NCBI GenBank assembly: GCA_013350335.1
Contig: CM023540.1
Span: 57,698,962 to 57,762,961, forward strand
Source of the DNA: Chimonanthus salicifolius
Lineage: Eukaryota; Streptophyta; Magnoliopsida; Laurales; Calycanthaceae
Direction: 5' to 3'
Length of the DNA stretch: 64,000 nt
Below the pieces are notes generated by a model. The model ran no database searches and was not told the DNA's origin. It saw only the letters and a list, made by a program, of their open reading frames with translations. This document shows positions 24,965 to 36,656 of this stretch, one piece after another. The stretch's first letter is position 1. Each line of letters opens with the position of its first letter. The position numbers and the translations under genes were made by a program.

Positions 24965-26229
24965 CTTATCAATTTAAATCATACACATTTATCAATCTAA
25001 GAATCAACTTTTCATTTCAGTTGCATTTACGCATGATAATCCTTAAACCGGTTAAGACCCTCAACATGGCTCTCCCATACAACGTGGCTGAAATGTGTTC
25101 ATGTTCACCACAATCCATCAATAGGGTTCGGCCATACAACATGGCCGAACCTCACTCTTTGGTGTTTGACCCTCTTTTTAATCCTTGTTTTAATTTAAAC
25201 AATGAGGTCAACCATCATTCCTTTCTTTTTATTTCTTAACCTGATAATCCATAGTTAATCTTTTAAATTTCGTGGATCATAAAATCATTCATGGGCTTAT
25301 AAAATCATTCATGGACTTAACATCATTCATAGGGTTCCCGTCCGTCACCCATCATGCGGACGATAAAAACGCGTCCCTGGATGGTAAAAGCCTGTCCCTC
25401 GGACGACAGAAACTCGTCCTCAAACATGTAACCCGTCCACAACCAATATCACATTTCCGCGGACGGTCGAAACCCGTCCCGTTGACAATAGAAACCCGTC
25501 CGCGAGAGGTGATACCCATCCAGCAGACAATACCATTTTTATGTTTGTTACCCACCCTCGAACGGTCGATACCCGTCCCGCGAACAATAGAAACCAGTCC
25601 TATAGCCATACAACCCGTCCGCAGACAACATAAACTTTCCGGTCTGTTACCTGTCTTTCGGAAGGCAGAAACCCGTCCTATAGCCATATCACCCTTCCGC
25701 AGACAACATAAAATTTCTTGTCTGTTACCCGTCCGCGGACGATCGAAACCCGTCCCGCGGATGGTATACACCCGTTCATGGATGGTAGTACCCGTCCAGC
25801 AGACAGTGCACACCTGTGAACAGTCCTCTTTTGTTTGATGTTTTGCTTAACCCTTCCTCTTCGAATTTATTTCCTTATTCTTTTAAAACACTTTTAACAT
25901 CATCCATATATCTTCATTCAATCCCTTGGTTGTTGGTCCTCAACACCTACCCATTCCTTGAATGGATACCGACTCTATGATCATTCAACGGTTTTGACCA
26001 TTTATTCCAGAACATATTCCATCTTCAAATGGATATCCACCTTCATGGCTTGTAACGGTTTAGCCAATCCTTTAAATCATTTAACCTTTTTTTGGATGAA
26101 TTTCAAGGTCCATGGCCTTAGCATAATTTTTCTTGCCATCTTTTTCAATCGAATATGGAACCCATAGGTTCGGCTACACCATAGCCAAACCTATTGTCAT
26201 TATCCCATAACATTAAACTCAACACATAC
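24965..26229 (-). other. Putative LTR intron (LTR 2a)
   Basis: The donor-like GTATGT is the complement of 26224-26229. The acceptor-like TGATAAG ends at 24965 before GTAAAGAGACG. It contains the CCGTCC array. The 2b equivalent is 33395-34668. In 2c the donor has become GAATGT (55230-55235). Confidence 0.45.
25331..25812. repeat. GC-rich CCGTCC...GGACGG palindromic minisatellite (LTR 2a)
   Basis: About 480 bp of degenerate units of roughly 20-45 bp built on ACCCGTCC, GCGGACGG and TCGAAACCCGTCC. CCGTCCGCGGACGG is itself a palindrome. The array creates overlapping open frames of 188 codons (plus) and 153 codons (minus) with no known domain. These follow from the repeat and are not called as genes. 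Confidence 0.85.
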
Positions 26230-27330
26230 CTCTTCCGCATCTCCTTCGTTCCTTTAGGTCTAATCTTTACTCCTCAGTCCTTCTCCTTCCTTGTTCCTTC
26301 ACCGATTTCTCCAAGTGTAAGCCGAAAATGAGAGAGAGAGAGATGAGAACCTCCTTGTTCTTCAATGGAGCATTCGGCCAAGGTAGTTGAGAGAGGGAGA
26401 GATAAATGAGAGATAGAGGTGGAGATGAGGATCTTTTGCTCAAGAGAGAGGGAGAGAGGATACGCCAAAGGGTTGGAGTATACCCCTTAGTAATCAGCCC
26501 TTCATCCTCCCAACCACCCTCATTAGTTTTGGTTCTTTCCCATGTGTCCCTTGGTTAACCAAGGAGACACATGGCTTAAGCTTGCCCCCTCCCAACTTGT
26601 ATGTCTAGGGTTTCCTCTCCCATGATATGGAAACCCTCCATCTCCCCTTAACTCACTTGAGATGGAAGTCTCCCCAACTTCCATCTTGACTCAACCCCCA
26701 ACTCAAGTTTTATTGAACTCATCCATGCAACTCTTAACTCAAGACTTGAATTTATTTCTTAATTAAATAATTCCTTAACTCAACTCACTTTACTTAACAC
26801 TTTTGAACTCACCCATGGTTGACCAAGTCAACCATGGCTTCGCTGATCATGTATGTTACCTTAACCATTTGCCACCTCACTTAATGAGGTGGATTTGGGT
26901 CCCACTTGGCCATGTCACTCACATGCTATCTCATACACATGCCACCTCACTTGATGAGGTGGATCCTATGCCTTAGGTCTTAATTGGGTACATGACCCAA
27001 TTAAATTATTCCTTTACCCATTTACTTTCCAAAATCCATTCACTTTGACCCATTGGGTCCCAATTGGGTAATTGACCCAATTAATTACATTTACCCAATT
27101 ACTTGTAATCCAAACCCTATTCATGATCCATTGGATCATAATTGGGTCACTGACTCAATTCTTACCCATCTAACATCCATTCCATGCATAAATCTTAAAT
27201 TCAACAAATTCAATAATTTAAATAGTCAAAATCCAATATATTAATGCATTGGAAAATCCTGGGTGTTACAATATTCCCCTCTTTTGTAATTTTCGTCCTG
27301 AAAATCGAGCGAAGTAGGGTTTCAAACAAC

Positions 27331-27831
27331 TCATACAAAAAGTTCAGGATGAGCTGCTCTCATTTTTTATTTAAGTTCCCAGGTGGCTTCCTCATTACCA
27401 TGTCGATCCCATACCACCTTGACGAACTGAATTGCTTGGTTCCGTAACACCCTTTGTTCTGTCCCGATCACTCTAACCGGCCTTTCAACCAAAGTCACGT
27501 CGTTTTGCACATCAACATCTTGCATATTCGGCACGTACGAAGGATCAGGATTGTATTTCCTCAACATAGAAACATGGAATACATCGTTTAAAGATGACAA
27601 CTATGGAGGAAGTGTCAATTGATACGCCACTTCTCCCACCCTCTTTTGGATTGGAAAGGGTCCCACAAATCTTGGTGACAGTTTCCCTTTCTTTCCGAAT
27701 CGCATGTGCCCCTTTCGTGGCGAGACTTTCAAAAATACTAAGTCTCCCACTTCAAACTCAAGGAATCTCCTTCTCCTGTCAGCGTAACTCTTCTGACGAA
27801 TGTGAGGAGTGAGCAGATGTTGTCTTATCAT
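27331..27831 (-). pseudogene. Integrase C-terminal part and chromodomain-like tail (2a)
   Basis: Two frames, 27601-27831 and 27367-27600, carry VGDLVFLKVSPRKG, LSPRFVGPF and the chromodomain-like VKVVWDRHGNEEATWEL. A stop follows WELK, 12 codons before the stop used in element 1. A second stop interrupts the frame at about 27601. The conserved AHPELFV end is still readable after the premature stop. Confidence 0.82.
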
Positions 27832-27840
27832 CTTGATCTG

Positions 27841-28713
27841 TTATGTGGTCTCTGCAACTAGATCGTGTCCAATAAGTGCAGGTTCACCGGCCTCTGTCCA
27901 ACACACTGGTGATCTACAGGGTCTACCATATAACACCTCGAATGGAGCCATCTGGAGGCTTGCTTGGTAACTGTTATTGTAGGAGAACTCAACTAGTGGC
28001 AAGTGATCCTCCCATCCACCTTCGAAGTCTAACATACATGCTCTCAGCATGTCCTCCAATGTCTGTATTGTTCTCTCTGACTGTCCATCAGTCTGTGGAT
28101 GGAAAACCGTACTGATCAACAAGTTGGTCCCCATAGTCGACTGCATGCTCTGCCACACCCTGCCGGTGAATTGGCCATCTCTGTCGGACACTATGGTTCT
28201 GGGTATACCTTGTAGCCTGATGATATGCTTGATGTATCGTCATCCCAAACTCTCACATGAATCCGTCATCTTGATTGGAAGAAAGTGTACAGACTTGGTC
28301 AATCGATCTACCACGACCCATATTGCATTGTTGCCCTTTGATGACCTTGGCAACCCCGTCACAAAATCAATGGAAATATGTTCCCCTTTCCACTCTAACA
28401 CTGGTAAGGGTTTGAGTAATCCTGGTGGTTTCTGATGTTCAGTCTTGACCTGCTGACAAGTCAGGCAGTGAGCAACAAACTTTGCCACATTTCTTTTAAG
28501 TCCATTCCACCAATAATGTCTCTTCAGATCATCATACATCTTGGTGCTGCCCGGATGAATAGAGAGTTTGGTTTGGTGTGCCTCGATCAATAGCTCCCTT
28601 CTGAAACTTTGAGGCACATATGTCCTGCCTCGAAACAAAAGACCTTGTATCGGTCGTAACTCCCATTCTGGTATAACCTCACCAGTAGACATTTTAGCCA
28701 ATATCTCTTCCAC
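27841..28713 (-). pseudogene. Integrase zinc and core domains (2a)
   Basis: 28240-28713 encodes the HHCC zinc domain (EAHQTKLSIHPG, CLTCQQVKTEHQKP), the first catalytic Asp (DFVTGLPRS) and part of the core. 27841-28191 carries SDRDGQFTG (second Asp) and QTDGQSERTIQTLEDML (Glu). A stop near 28238 separates them. This is one of the better preserved integrases in the window. Confidence 0.87.
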
Positions 28714-29301
28714 TTCCAGATCTGTCCGTTGTTCCTACTCAATCTTGGAAACCATGTTGGACCGTATTATTTGGTTATACATACTCCCTTGATTCTTGAT
28801 GTACAAATTGAACTCTCGAATGGTATTCAGCATTTCCCATTCCTTCATAATCAAGCTGGCCACTGTTGCAAGTGACATGCGACTGAGGGCATCCACCACT
28901 TTGTTCGCCTTGCCAGGATGATATCGAAGTGCAAACTCATAATCTTGCAGATATTCCATCCATCTGCGCTGCCTCATATTGAGTTCCTTCTGATCAAACA
29001 AATACTTCAAACTTTTGTGATATGAAAATACCTCAAACTTCTCGCCATAAAGATAGTATCTCCAGCTTTTGAGAGCGAAGACCACTGCGACTATTTCCAG
29101 ATCATGTGTGGGATAACTGCGTTCATGAATTTTCAACTGTCATGAACCATAAGCCACTATGTGTTGACTTTGAACACCTATGTCCTTCTTCTGAAGCATC
29201 ACAATATACTTCATAGCCCTTGCCTCTTTTCGGCAAAATCAGAATAAGAGCAGTCATAAGCCTCTCCTTCAGGTCTTCGAATCATGGTTGCACACCTCAG
29301 A
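28714..29301 (-). pseudogene. RNase H and linker (2a)
   Basis: 28735-29136 reads from [10 protein letters not shown] through [11 protein letters not shown] to [14 protein letters not shown]. In the segment matching [10 protein letters not shown] the Asp is replaced by Tyr (FSYHKSL). The upstream part with the first catalytic Asp is disrupted by stops and a deletion near 29180. Confidence 0.8.
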
Positions 29302-30355
29302 CTATTCAAATTTGACTCCTTTCTGAGTGAGTCGGGTGAGTGGAGATGAAATCTTGGAGAAGTCCATAATAAACTTCCGATAATAACCAGCCAATCCCAG
29401 AAAGCTGGAGATTTCATTCACATTCCTTGGAGTTTTCCAGTCTCTAACTGCTACCACTTTAGCCGGGTCCACGGCTATTCTTTCCGTTGATAAGACATGC
29501 CCTAAGAAGTTAACCTTAGATAGCCAGAACTCGGATTTGCTTGCTTTGGCATATAATTGATTTCTTTTCAAGGTGTCCAAGACTATCCTTAGATGTTCAG
29601 CATGCTCCTCACGACTTTTAGAATAGATCAAGATGCTGTCAATGAAAACAATTACAAATTTTTCCAAAGAAGGATGAAAAATCCTATTCATCAGATCCAT
29701 GAACATAGCTGGTGCATTGGTGAGGCCAAGCAGCATGACCACATACTCATATAGTCCATACCGAGTTCTAAAAGACGTCTTCTCTATGTCTTCATCCCTA
29801 ACACGAATTTGATGAGAGCCTGACATCAGATCAATCTTGGAAAAGTGACTGGAACCCCTGAGTTGATTGAATAGATCATCAATTCTGGGTAGAGGGTACT
29901 TGATTCTGATTGTCAGCTAATTCAATTTCCTGCAATCTACGCACGTCCGAAGTGTACCATCCTTCTTCTTCACAGGATGCATCCTAGTCTGAGCAATTCA
30001 TCAATTTGCTTCTTTAGCTCCGACATCTCAGTTGGGGCCATCCGGTAATGCGGCAATGACATTGGAGCAGTCCCAGGATATAGCTTAATCTTAAAATCAA
30101 TCTCCCTCTTTGGTGGCAAACCAGGGAGTTCTGTTGGAAATACCTCTGCGTAATCTTTCACTACCGCAGGTAGTTCAGCCACCGGTGCCTTGTCTAGTCT
30201 GATGTTGTTCAATACAAGGTGGTTCAATTCTTCATGTAGTCTCCTGGTCATAGGGATGCTCTGTTTGTTGGCATGTACGACATATCGTTTCCCTCGGGTG
30301 ACCAAAATATCACCATGCGGAGGTGGCAGTCAATACTGGCTTGGAAGTTATACAA
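29302..30355 (-). pseudogene. Reverse transcriptase (2a), catalytic box lost
   Basis: 29302-29826 carries LTNAP, the polymerase box and the thumb. The box reads [11 protein letters not shown] where FIDD is expected, so the second catalytic Asp is gone. 29970-30305 carries the N terminus to ELLRLGCI, where a deletion of about 38 bp removes the SSWGAP region and shifts the frame. Confidence 0.85.
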
Positions 30356-31009
30356 CTAATCCATGCCAAAAATGATATCGTACTCTGTCATCTCGAGTAC
30401 CGAATAATTGAACTCAAATCTGAACCCAACAAGTCCAGCGTTTACCGATGTACAAATCAGTCCCAGTGATGTGTCTCCAATAGGGGATACAATTGTGTGT
30501 GCAGTGGACAATTGTTGTACTAGGGTACCAGTACCAGATATGAAAGCAGCAGATACAAAGGAGTGGGATGCTCCAGAATCAAATAATGCAAAAGCATAGG
30601 AACTACCAACTACTGCCATACCTTGAATCACTGAGTGATCCACTGTCTCTGGAGGAGGAACCAAAGTATACAATCGTCCAGATCCTGTCGAAATAGGTGC
30701 CCATCCTGTCTGGTTATATGCTATGGAGGCTTTTGAATGACATAGTCGAGTAGGAGGACGGAATGAACCCCTAGAATGAGAAGGTCTACTGTTCTGCAGA
30801 CACTCCCTCTTGAAATGACCCTGCTGGCCACACTGGAAACATGTGTTAACATTGCGTGGAACCTGAGAGACGGATACTGATAAGGAGGGCTGATTGGGAC
30901 GAAAACCGCTAGTTGACCCAATAGAAGGTGAGGGTCTCCCAAAGTTGGGTCTGAATCTCTTATTCGGGCGGAAAACACTTCCCCCGCTCTGCCCTTGGCG
31001 GTTGTCCAC
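30356..31009 (-). pseudogene. Gag knuckle and protease (2a)
   Basis: This 217-codon frame carries a complete knuckle (CFQCGQQGHFKREC) and the retropepsin site DSGASHSF, then YDIIFGMD, where the frame ends in a stop. Both functional motifs are intact. Confidence 0.87.
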
Positions 31010-31766
31010 AAGTTGAGAATGTCTCTTTCAGCTCTTGCTTGGCTATGGTAGCTCGATTGAGCACTTCCGCCAATGTAGCTGACTTGAAAATAGTCACTTT
31101 GACCCTGATGCTTGGTCGAAGGCCTCACTCAAACTTATGAGTCTTCTTGTATTCGGTGTCCACCATGTATAAAGCATCACATGATAGAGGGAGAAACTCC
31201 TGATGATACTCCGCCACAGTCATGGTGCCCTGAATCAAAGATATGAACGCTTATGTCTAGCGTTCCTTCTCCTCTTCTGGAAAAAAATGATCCAGGAACA
31301 TTCTAGAGAATTGGTCCCATGTCATTTCAGTCCTTTCCGCCGCTGGAATCTGTGCCCGTTGTCGTTCAATCACTTCCCACCACTTGCCGGCATCATTGAT
31401 CAATTGTGAGCTAGCCAGCAATATTCTATCTTCATTACTTGTGATCTTCAGTAATGTCAAAATCTTGGTGATATTTCTTAGCAAATTTTCCGCTCCTGCA
31501 GGTCCTTTTTTCCCTTTGAAATGAGGGGGACGCTGCTGTTGGAAGTCTCTGAGCATGCTTCGATCCAGTGCCTCATTAGTGGTCGCACTTCCCTTGCCAT
31601 TCATATGTTGCTATAGAACTAAAGTGACCACATCCTGCACTAAGTTCTGCAGCTCGGGAGGTACCACAGGAATATTCACGCTATTTTACTCCTCTTCCTG
31701 GTGTGGTTGCTGCACCTTTTCTTCCACATGCGGGTGTTGTCGAGTTCTTCTTCTTCTCGGAGACAT
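31010..31766 (-). pseudogene. Gag (2a)
   Basis: The ATG is the complement of 31764-31766. A stop lies in the acidic leader. 31257-31604 carries the capsid-like part (KGKKGPAGAENLL, MTWDQFSRMFLDHFFPEEEK), followed by a stop and frame changes up to the knuckle. Confidence 0.8.
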
Positions 31767-32183
31767 TTTCCTAAGTCATTGAAACATCGTTTGACTTAGC
31801 TTTCTCATAAAGTTTTGTGTTTACATAGTTTGGGGAATTGCCAAAGCAGTATCTTGTATTTCTTGTTTTGGGGAACTTTCCTATGTATCAAGTATTGTTT
31901 CTCAATTTGGGGAAATCCTGATGTTTCTTGTTTTGGGGAAATATGTCCTACTTTGCTATGTTTGATAAATCTATTTTTATAGTGATTGTCCTTCCCTGCT
32001 GTTATTCCTTTTCCGTCATGAGATGCTCTCAAATTGAATGCTTCAGTCTGATTCTCAACAAAATAAATTAATCCGGCCCCCGTGCAGTAGACTCTGAAGA
32101 GTCGGTCAGTTGGGATTCTTATATTTTCAGTGAGACATTATACCGTATTAATCTTATTTTGAAAGATTCACACTTCAGGTTTC

Positions 32184-32195
32184 ACTCTTATACCA
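32184..32195 (-). other. Primer-binding site of 2a, one or two mismatches
   Basis: It reads TGGTATAAGAGT on the minus strand, two bases from LTR 2b. The intact site in 2b is TGGTATCAGAGC. Confidence 0.8.
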
Positions 32196-33760
32196 ACTGT
32201 AACGCCCCGCCCTTTTTCACTCGCCGAAATCAGAGTCTATTTTTTTTTCAAAAAAAATAAAGAGTGAGAGAGAACGGGACGCCACAACGCGGGCTAAGTC
32301 CGAGCATCCAAAGCCCGACCCTTAACTGGCCAATGACACGTATGCGTGGACCGAGTCCACTAAAATAGTTCACACACATTAATGTTATACTTGCGGAATA
32401 AACACAATTGCGGAATTATCATATGATTAGAATTACTATCCATATCCATTAATTAGCAAGGAAGTCAATCACCTTATAATAAGCTGAACTTAATTATCTA
32501 AATGTAACGTCAAACCATAGCCAAATAATATCTAAGTTATTACAGTCCCAAAATGCAATTATCTCAAATTACATTGTCCAAAATAAAATCTAAATAAAAT
32601 AAGCATAAACTATCCAAGCTCCTAAGCTTGGCTTCTTTCACGTCCATCGCCCGTTCCATTCCTTGTACCATCATCTAAGGTAAAAGTAGGGCGTTAGTCA
32701 AAGCGCCCAGTAGGAGTTCCAAGTAGGATCATACTTGGGATTAGTATAAAATCAATATAGAAAAACGTATCATACTTATAAAACCTTTTGTAGTATTAAA
32801 ATAGTGCATGATACTCATATCAAATCATGCCAATGTAATGCCATGTCATGGATCATATGCTAATGATCTCCCACGCACTTCCTTTTTAAACATCTTGTAT
32901 TTCTCCCCACGTGTGTTAATCGGTCCCACCGAATGGAGCGTGAACTCCTTTTTCATGTCAAACATCATACATCTCTCCCCACATATGTTAATCTGTCCCA
33001 CCGAATGGAGCGCAGACTCCTCTTACGTTTCAAACATCATATATCTCTTCCCGTAAGTCAATCGGAATCAGTGTGGATTCCTCCCACGTGTGTTTATCGG
33101 ATACCCCGAATGGAACGTGGACTCCTCTCATATGTTCCCTCCCATGCCATGCATGAGATGCTTAGTGCAAAGATGCCATTCCTTTTAAAATACAATATGC
33201 CATCAAAACGGTTCATACACATATATATTTCATAATTCAAAGTAATCATCATGTTGGAGAAATATAAAACCATATAAGATCCACATGTTATTTCAATAAG
33301 GTAGGATTCCTACCCAAGTCCGATCTACTGTCCTTATCTTGTTTCAAACGAACAGTCTCTAACTGTCACGTGAAAGTGAATCACGTCTCTTTACCTTATC
33401 AATTTAAATCATACACATTTATCAATCTAAGAATCAACTTTTCATTTCAGTCGCATTTACGCATGATAATCCTTAAACCGGTTAAGACCCTCAACATGGC
33501 TCTCCCATACAACGTGGCTGAAATGTGTTCATGTTCACCACAATCCATCAATAGGGTTCGGCCATACAACATGGCCGAACCTCACTCTTTGGTGTTTGAC
33601 CCTCTTTTTAATCCTTGTTTTAATTTAAACAATGAGGTCAACCATCATTCCTTTCTTTTTATTTCTTAACCTGATAATCCATAGTTAATCTTTTAAATTT
33701 CGTGGATCATAAAATCATTCATGGGCTTATAAAATCATTCATGGACTTAACATCATTCAT

Positions 33761-34242
33761 AGGGTTCCCGTCCGTCACCCATCATGCGGACGATAAAAAC
33801 GCGTCCCTGGATGGTAAAAACCTGTCCCTCGGACGACAGAAACTCGTCCTCAAACATGTAACCCGTCCACAACCAATATCACATTTCCGCGGACGGTCGA
33901 AACCCGTCCCGTTGACAATAGAAACCCGTCCGCGAAAGGTGATACCCATCCAGCAGACAATACCATTTTTATGTTTGTTACCCACCCTCGAACGGTCGAT
34001 ACCCGTCCCGCGAACAATAGAAACCAGTCCTATAGCCATACAACCCGTCCGCAGACAACATAAACTTTCCGGTCTGTTACCTGTCTTTCGGAAGGCAGAA
34101 ACCCGTCCTATAGCCATACCACCCTTCCGCAGACAACATAAAATTTCTTGTCTGTTACCCGTCCGCGGACGATCGAAACCCGTCCCGCGGATGGTATACA
34201 CCCGTTCATGGATGGTAGTACCCGTCCAGCAGACAGTGCACA
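33761..34242. repeat. CCGTCC...GGACGG palindromic array (LTR 2b)
   Basis: It matches 25331-25812 with only a few substitutions, including the same unit order. Confidence 0.85.
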
Positions 34243-35214
34243 CCTGTGAACAGTCCTCTTTTGTTTGATGTTTTGCTTAACCCTTCCTCTTCGAATTTAT
34301 TTCCTTATTCTTTTAAAACACTTTTAACATCATCCATATATCTTCATTCAATCCCTTGGTTGTTGGTCCTCAACACCTACCCATTCCTTGAATGGATACC
34401 GACTCTATGATCATTCAACGGTTTTGACCATTTATTCCAGAACATATTCCATCTTCAAATGGATATCCACCTTCATGGCTTGTAACGGTTTAGCCAATCC
34501 TTTAAATCATTTAACCTTTTTTTGGATGAATTTCAAGGTCCATGGCCTTAGCATAATTTTTCTTGCCATCTTTTTCAATCGAATATGGAACCCATAGGTT
34601 ATGCTACACCATAGCCAAACCTATGGTTTCCTTTGTCGTAATCCCATTACATTAAACTCAACACATACCTCTTCAGCGTCTCCTTCGTTTCTTTAGGTCT
34701 GATGTTTACTCCTCAGTCCTTCTCCTTTCTTGTTCCTTCACCGAATTCTCCAAGTGTAGCCGAAAATGGGAGAGAGAGATGAGAGCCTCCTTGTTCTTCA
34801 ATGGAGCATTCGGCCAAGGTAGTTGAGAAAGGGAGAGATAAATGAGAGGTAGAAGTGGAGATGAGGATCTTTTGCTCAAGAGAGGGGGAGAGAGGATTGG
34901 CCAAAGGGTTGGAGTATACCTCTTAGTAATCAGCCCTTCATCCTCCCAACCACCCTCATTAGTTTTTTGTGTTTCCCATGTGTCCCTGTAACGCCCTGCC
35001 CTTTTTCACTCCCCGAAAATCAGAGTCTATTTTTTTTTTTTAAAATAAAGAGTGAGAGAGAGCGAGAACGCCACGACGCGAGCTACTGGTGATCCATTTA
35101 ATTCCATAAAATAACCAATTTAATTATTCCAATTGATTTAAACCATTCCCTTCATCCTTCCAATTTAACCTAACCATTTGGAAAATCATATAAATATTTC
35201 ATTTATAAAATCAG

Positions 35215-35304
35215 TAGGTTACCCGCTGTCTACTACCCACTGTCCACTGTCCACTGTCCACTATCCACTACCCACTACCCACTGTCCACTGTCCACTGTC
35301 CACC
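35215..35304. repeat. CCACTGT/CCACTAC minisatellite in D
   Basis: About ten degenerate copies of a 7-8-bp unit (CCACTGT, CCACTAC, CCACTAT) lie in the part of D that corresponds to the putative intron, beside a GGCCAT hairpin at 35325. No other LTR here has it. Confidence 0.85.
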
Positions 35305-36656
35305 AAAACTCACTTGTGGGATTCGGCCATACAACATGGCCGAACCTCACTCTATGGTTTTGACCCCCTTTTTAACCCTTGTTTTATTTTACACAACATG
35401 GGTCCAACACCATCCATTCTTTGATTTATTAATCCCATCACTTAGGTTAATCATTTAACTTGATAAAAATAACACCTAAATCCATCAAATATTATCCATG
35501 GGGTTCGGCCATACAACATGGCCGAACCCATGGTTCCTTATTTTATTAATTCCCATCTTAAATACCACATGTCCTGATCATTTGATGGGGTTTCTGCTAT
35601 ACATCATGGCCGAACCTCATCCAATCCCTTTTGAGTTCTCAATGATCTTTATACATAACAATCTAGCACTTTGTCCATTTTTCCATCTCATTCCATGGAT
35701 GGATTTTGAATCCATGGCCCATAACATTTTGGCCAACCATTTCCAACCTATATGGAATGGTCTCTTTAATCTCTTTTTACTTAATAAAATCTTGACAAGT
35801 ATCACTTACCGATTCCGCGACTCTTCCGATCTTCTTTCATTCCTTGGTCTTTTCTTTCTCCTCCTTGATCTTCTTTCATTCCTTAGTCTTTCCTTTCTTT
35901 CTCCTTGATCTTCGGCCAAAGAGTGGTGCTTGATTAAGATGAAAATCCTAAGAGTGGTTTGACCAAGGAAGAGATTTGAGAGAGGGAGAGGATTTGAGAA
36001 TGGAAAACTTTAAGTCTTTTCCTTGTCTTGTGAGGGATCAGCTCCAAGAGTGAGAGGGAGAGGAGTTGAGATAAAAATCTCTAGGTCTTTCATGACTTAG
36101 TGAGAGGACCGGCCAAGGGTGGTGTCTTTTGGGTGATGCCCCTTTGTAACAACTATAACTCTTCACCTCCTCATTAATATTTCCTTTAGGGGTTTCATCC
36201 CATGAGATGAAACTCTCCAACCGGGTGCCCCTTGGGTTTCCATCATGAGATGGAAACCCTCCATCTCCCCAACATGTACTCTTGAATATGCCTTGTGTAA
36301 CAACAAAAACCCTTCACCTCCATCATTAATGTTTCCTTTGGAGTTTCATCCCATGAGATGATACTCCCACCTCCCCAACATGTGTACGCCTTGGGTTTGG
36401 ATTTATGAGATGCAACTCTCCATCTACTCTCCTAACTCACTTAAGATGAAAGTCCCATTAACTTCCCATTCAACTCTCCTTAACTCAAATATTTTTAATT
36501 CTTTTAAACTCAAGACTTGTACTCATTTATTAACTCAATTTCTTGATTCCATTTTGAACTTACTCAATTGAACTTAATCCAATTTAATTTAGTCAACTTG
36601 AACTCATTTGGTGTCAACCAAGTCAACCATGACTCATGGTACTTGGGGTCCCACTT

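Larger units (their letters stand above)
23785..27270 (-). repeat. LTR 2a (3486 bp)
   Basis: It runs from TGTAATGCCCC to GGGTGTTACA. The putative intron has only two clear GGCCAT-type hairpins (about 25125 and 26167) and instead a GC-rich CCGTCC/GGACGG array. U3 has the long CCATGTGTC...GACACATGG stem at 26540-26576, the CCATGGTTGAC...GTCAACCATGG stem at about 26814, and two CCACCTCA...TGAGGTGG stems. Confidence 0.93.

Noticed and set aside
33702..34268. 188-codon frame repeated in LTRs 2a and 2b
   Set aside because: It is derived from the CCGTCC array and broken in 2c. Its conservation is explained by the recent near-identity of the two LTR segments.
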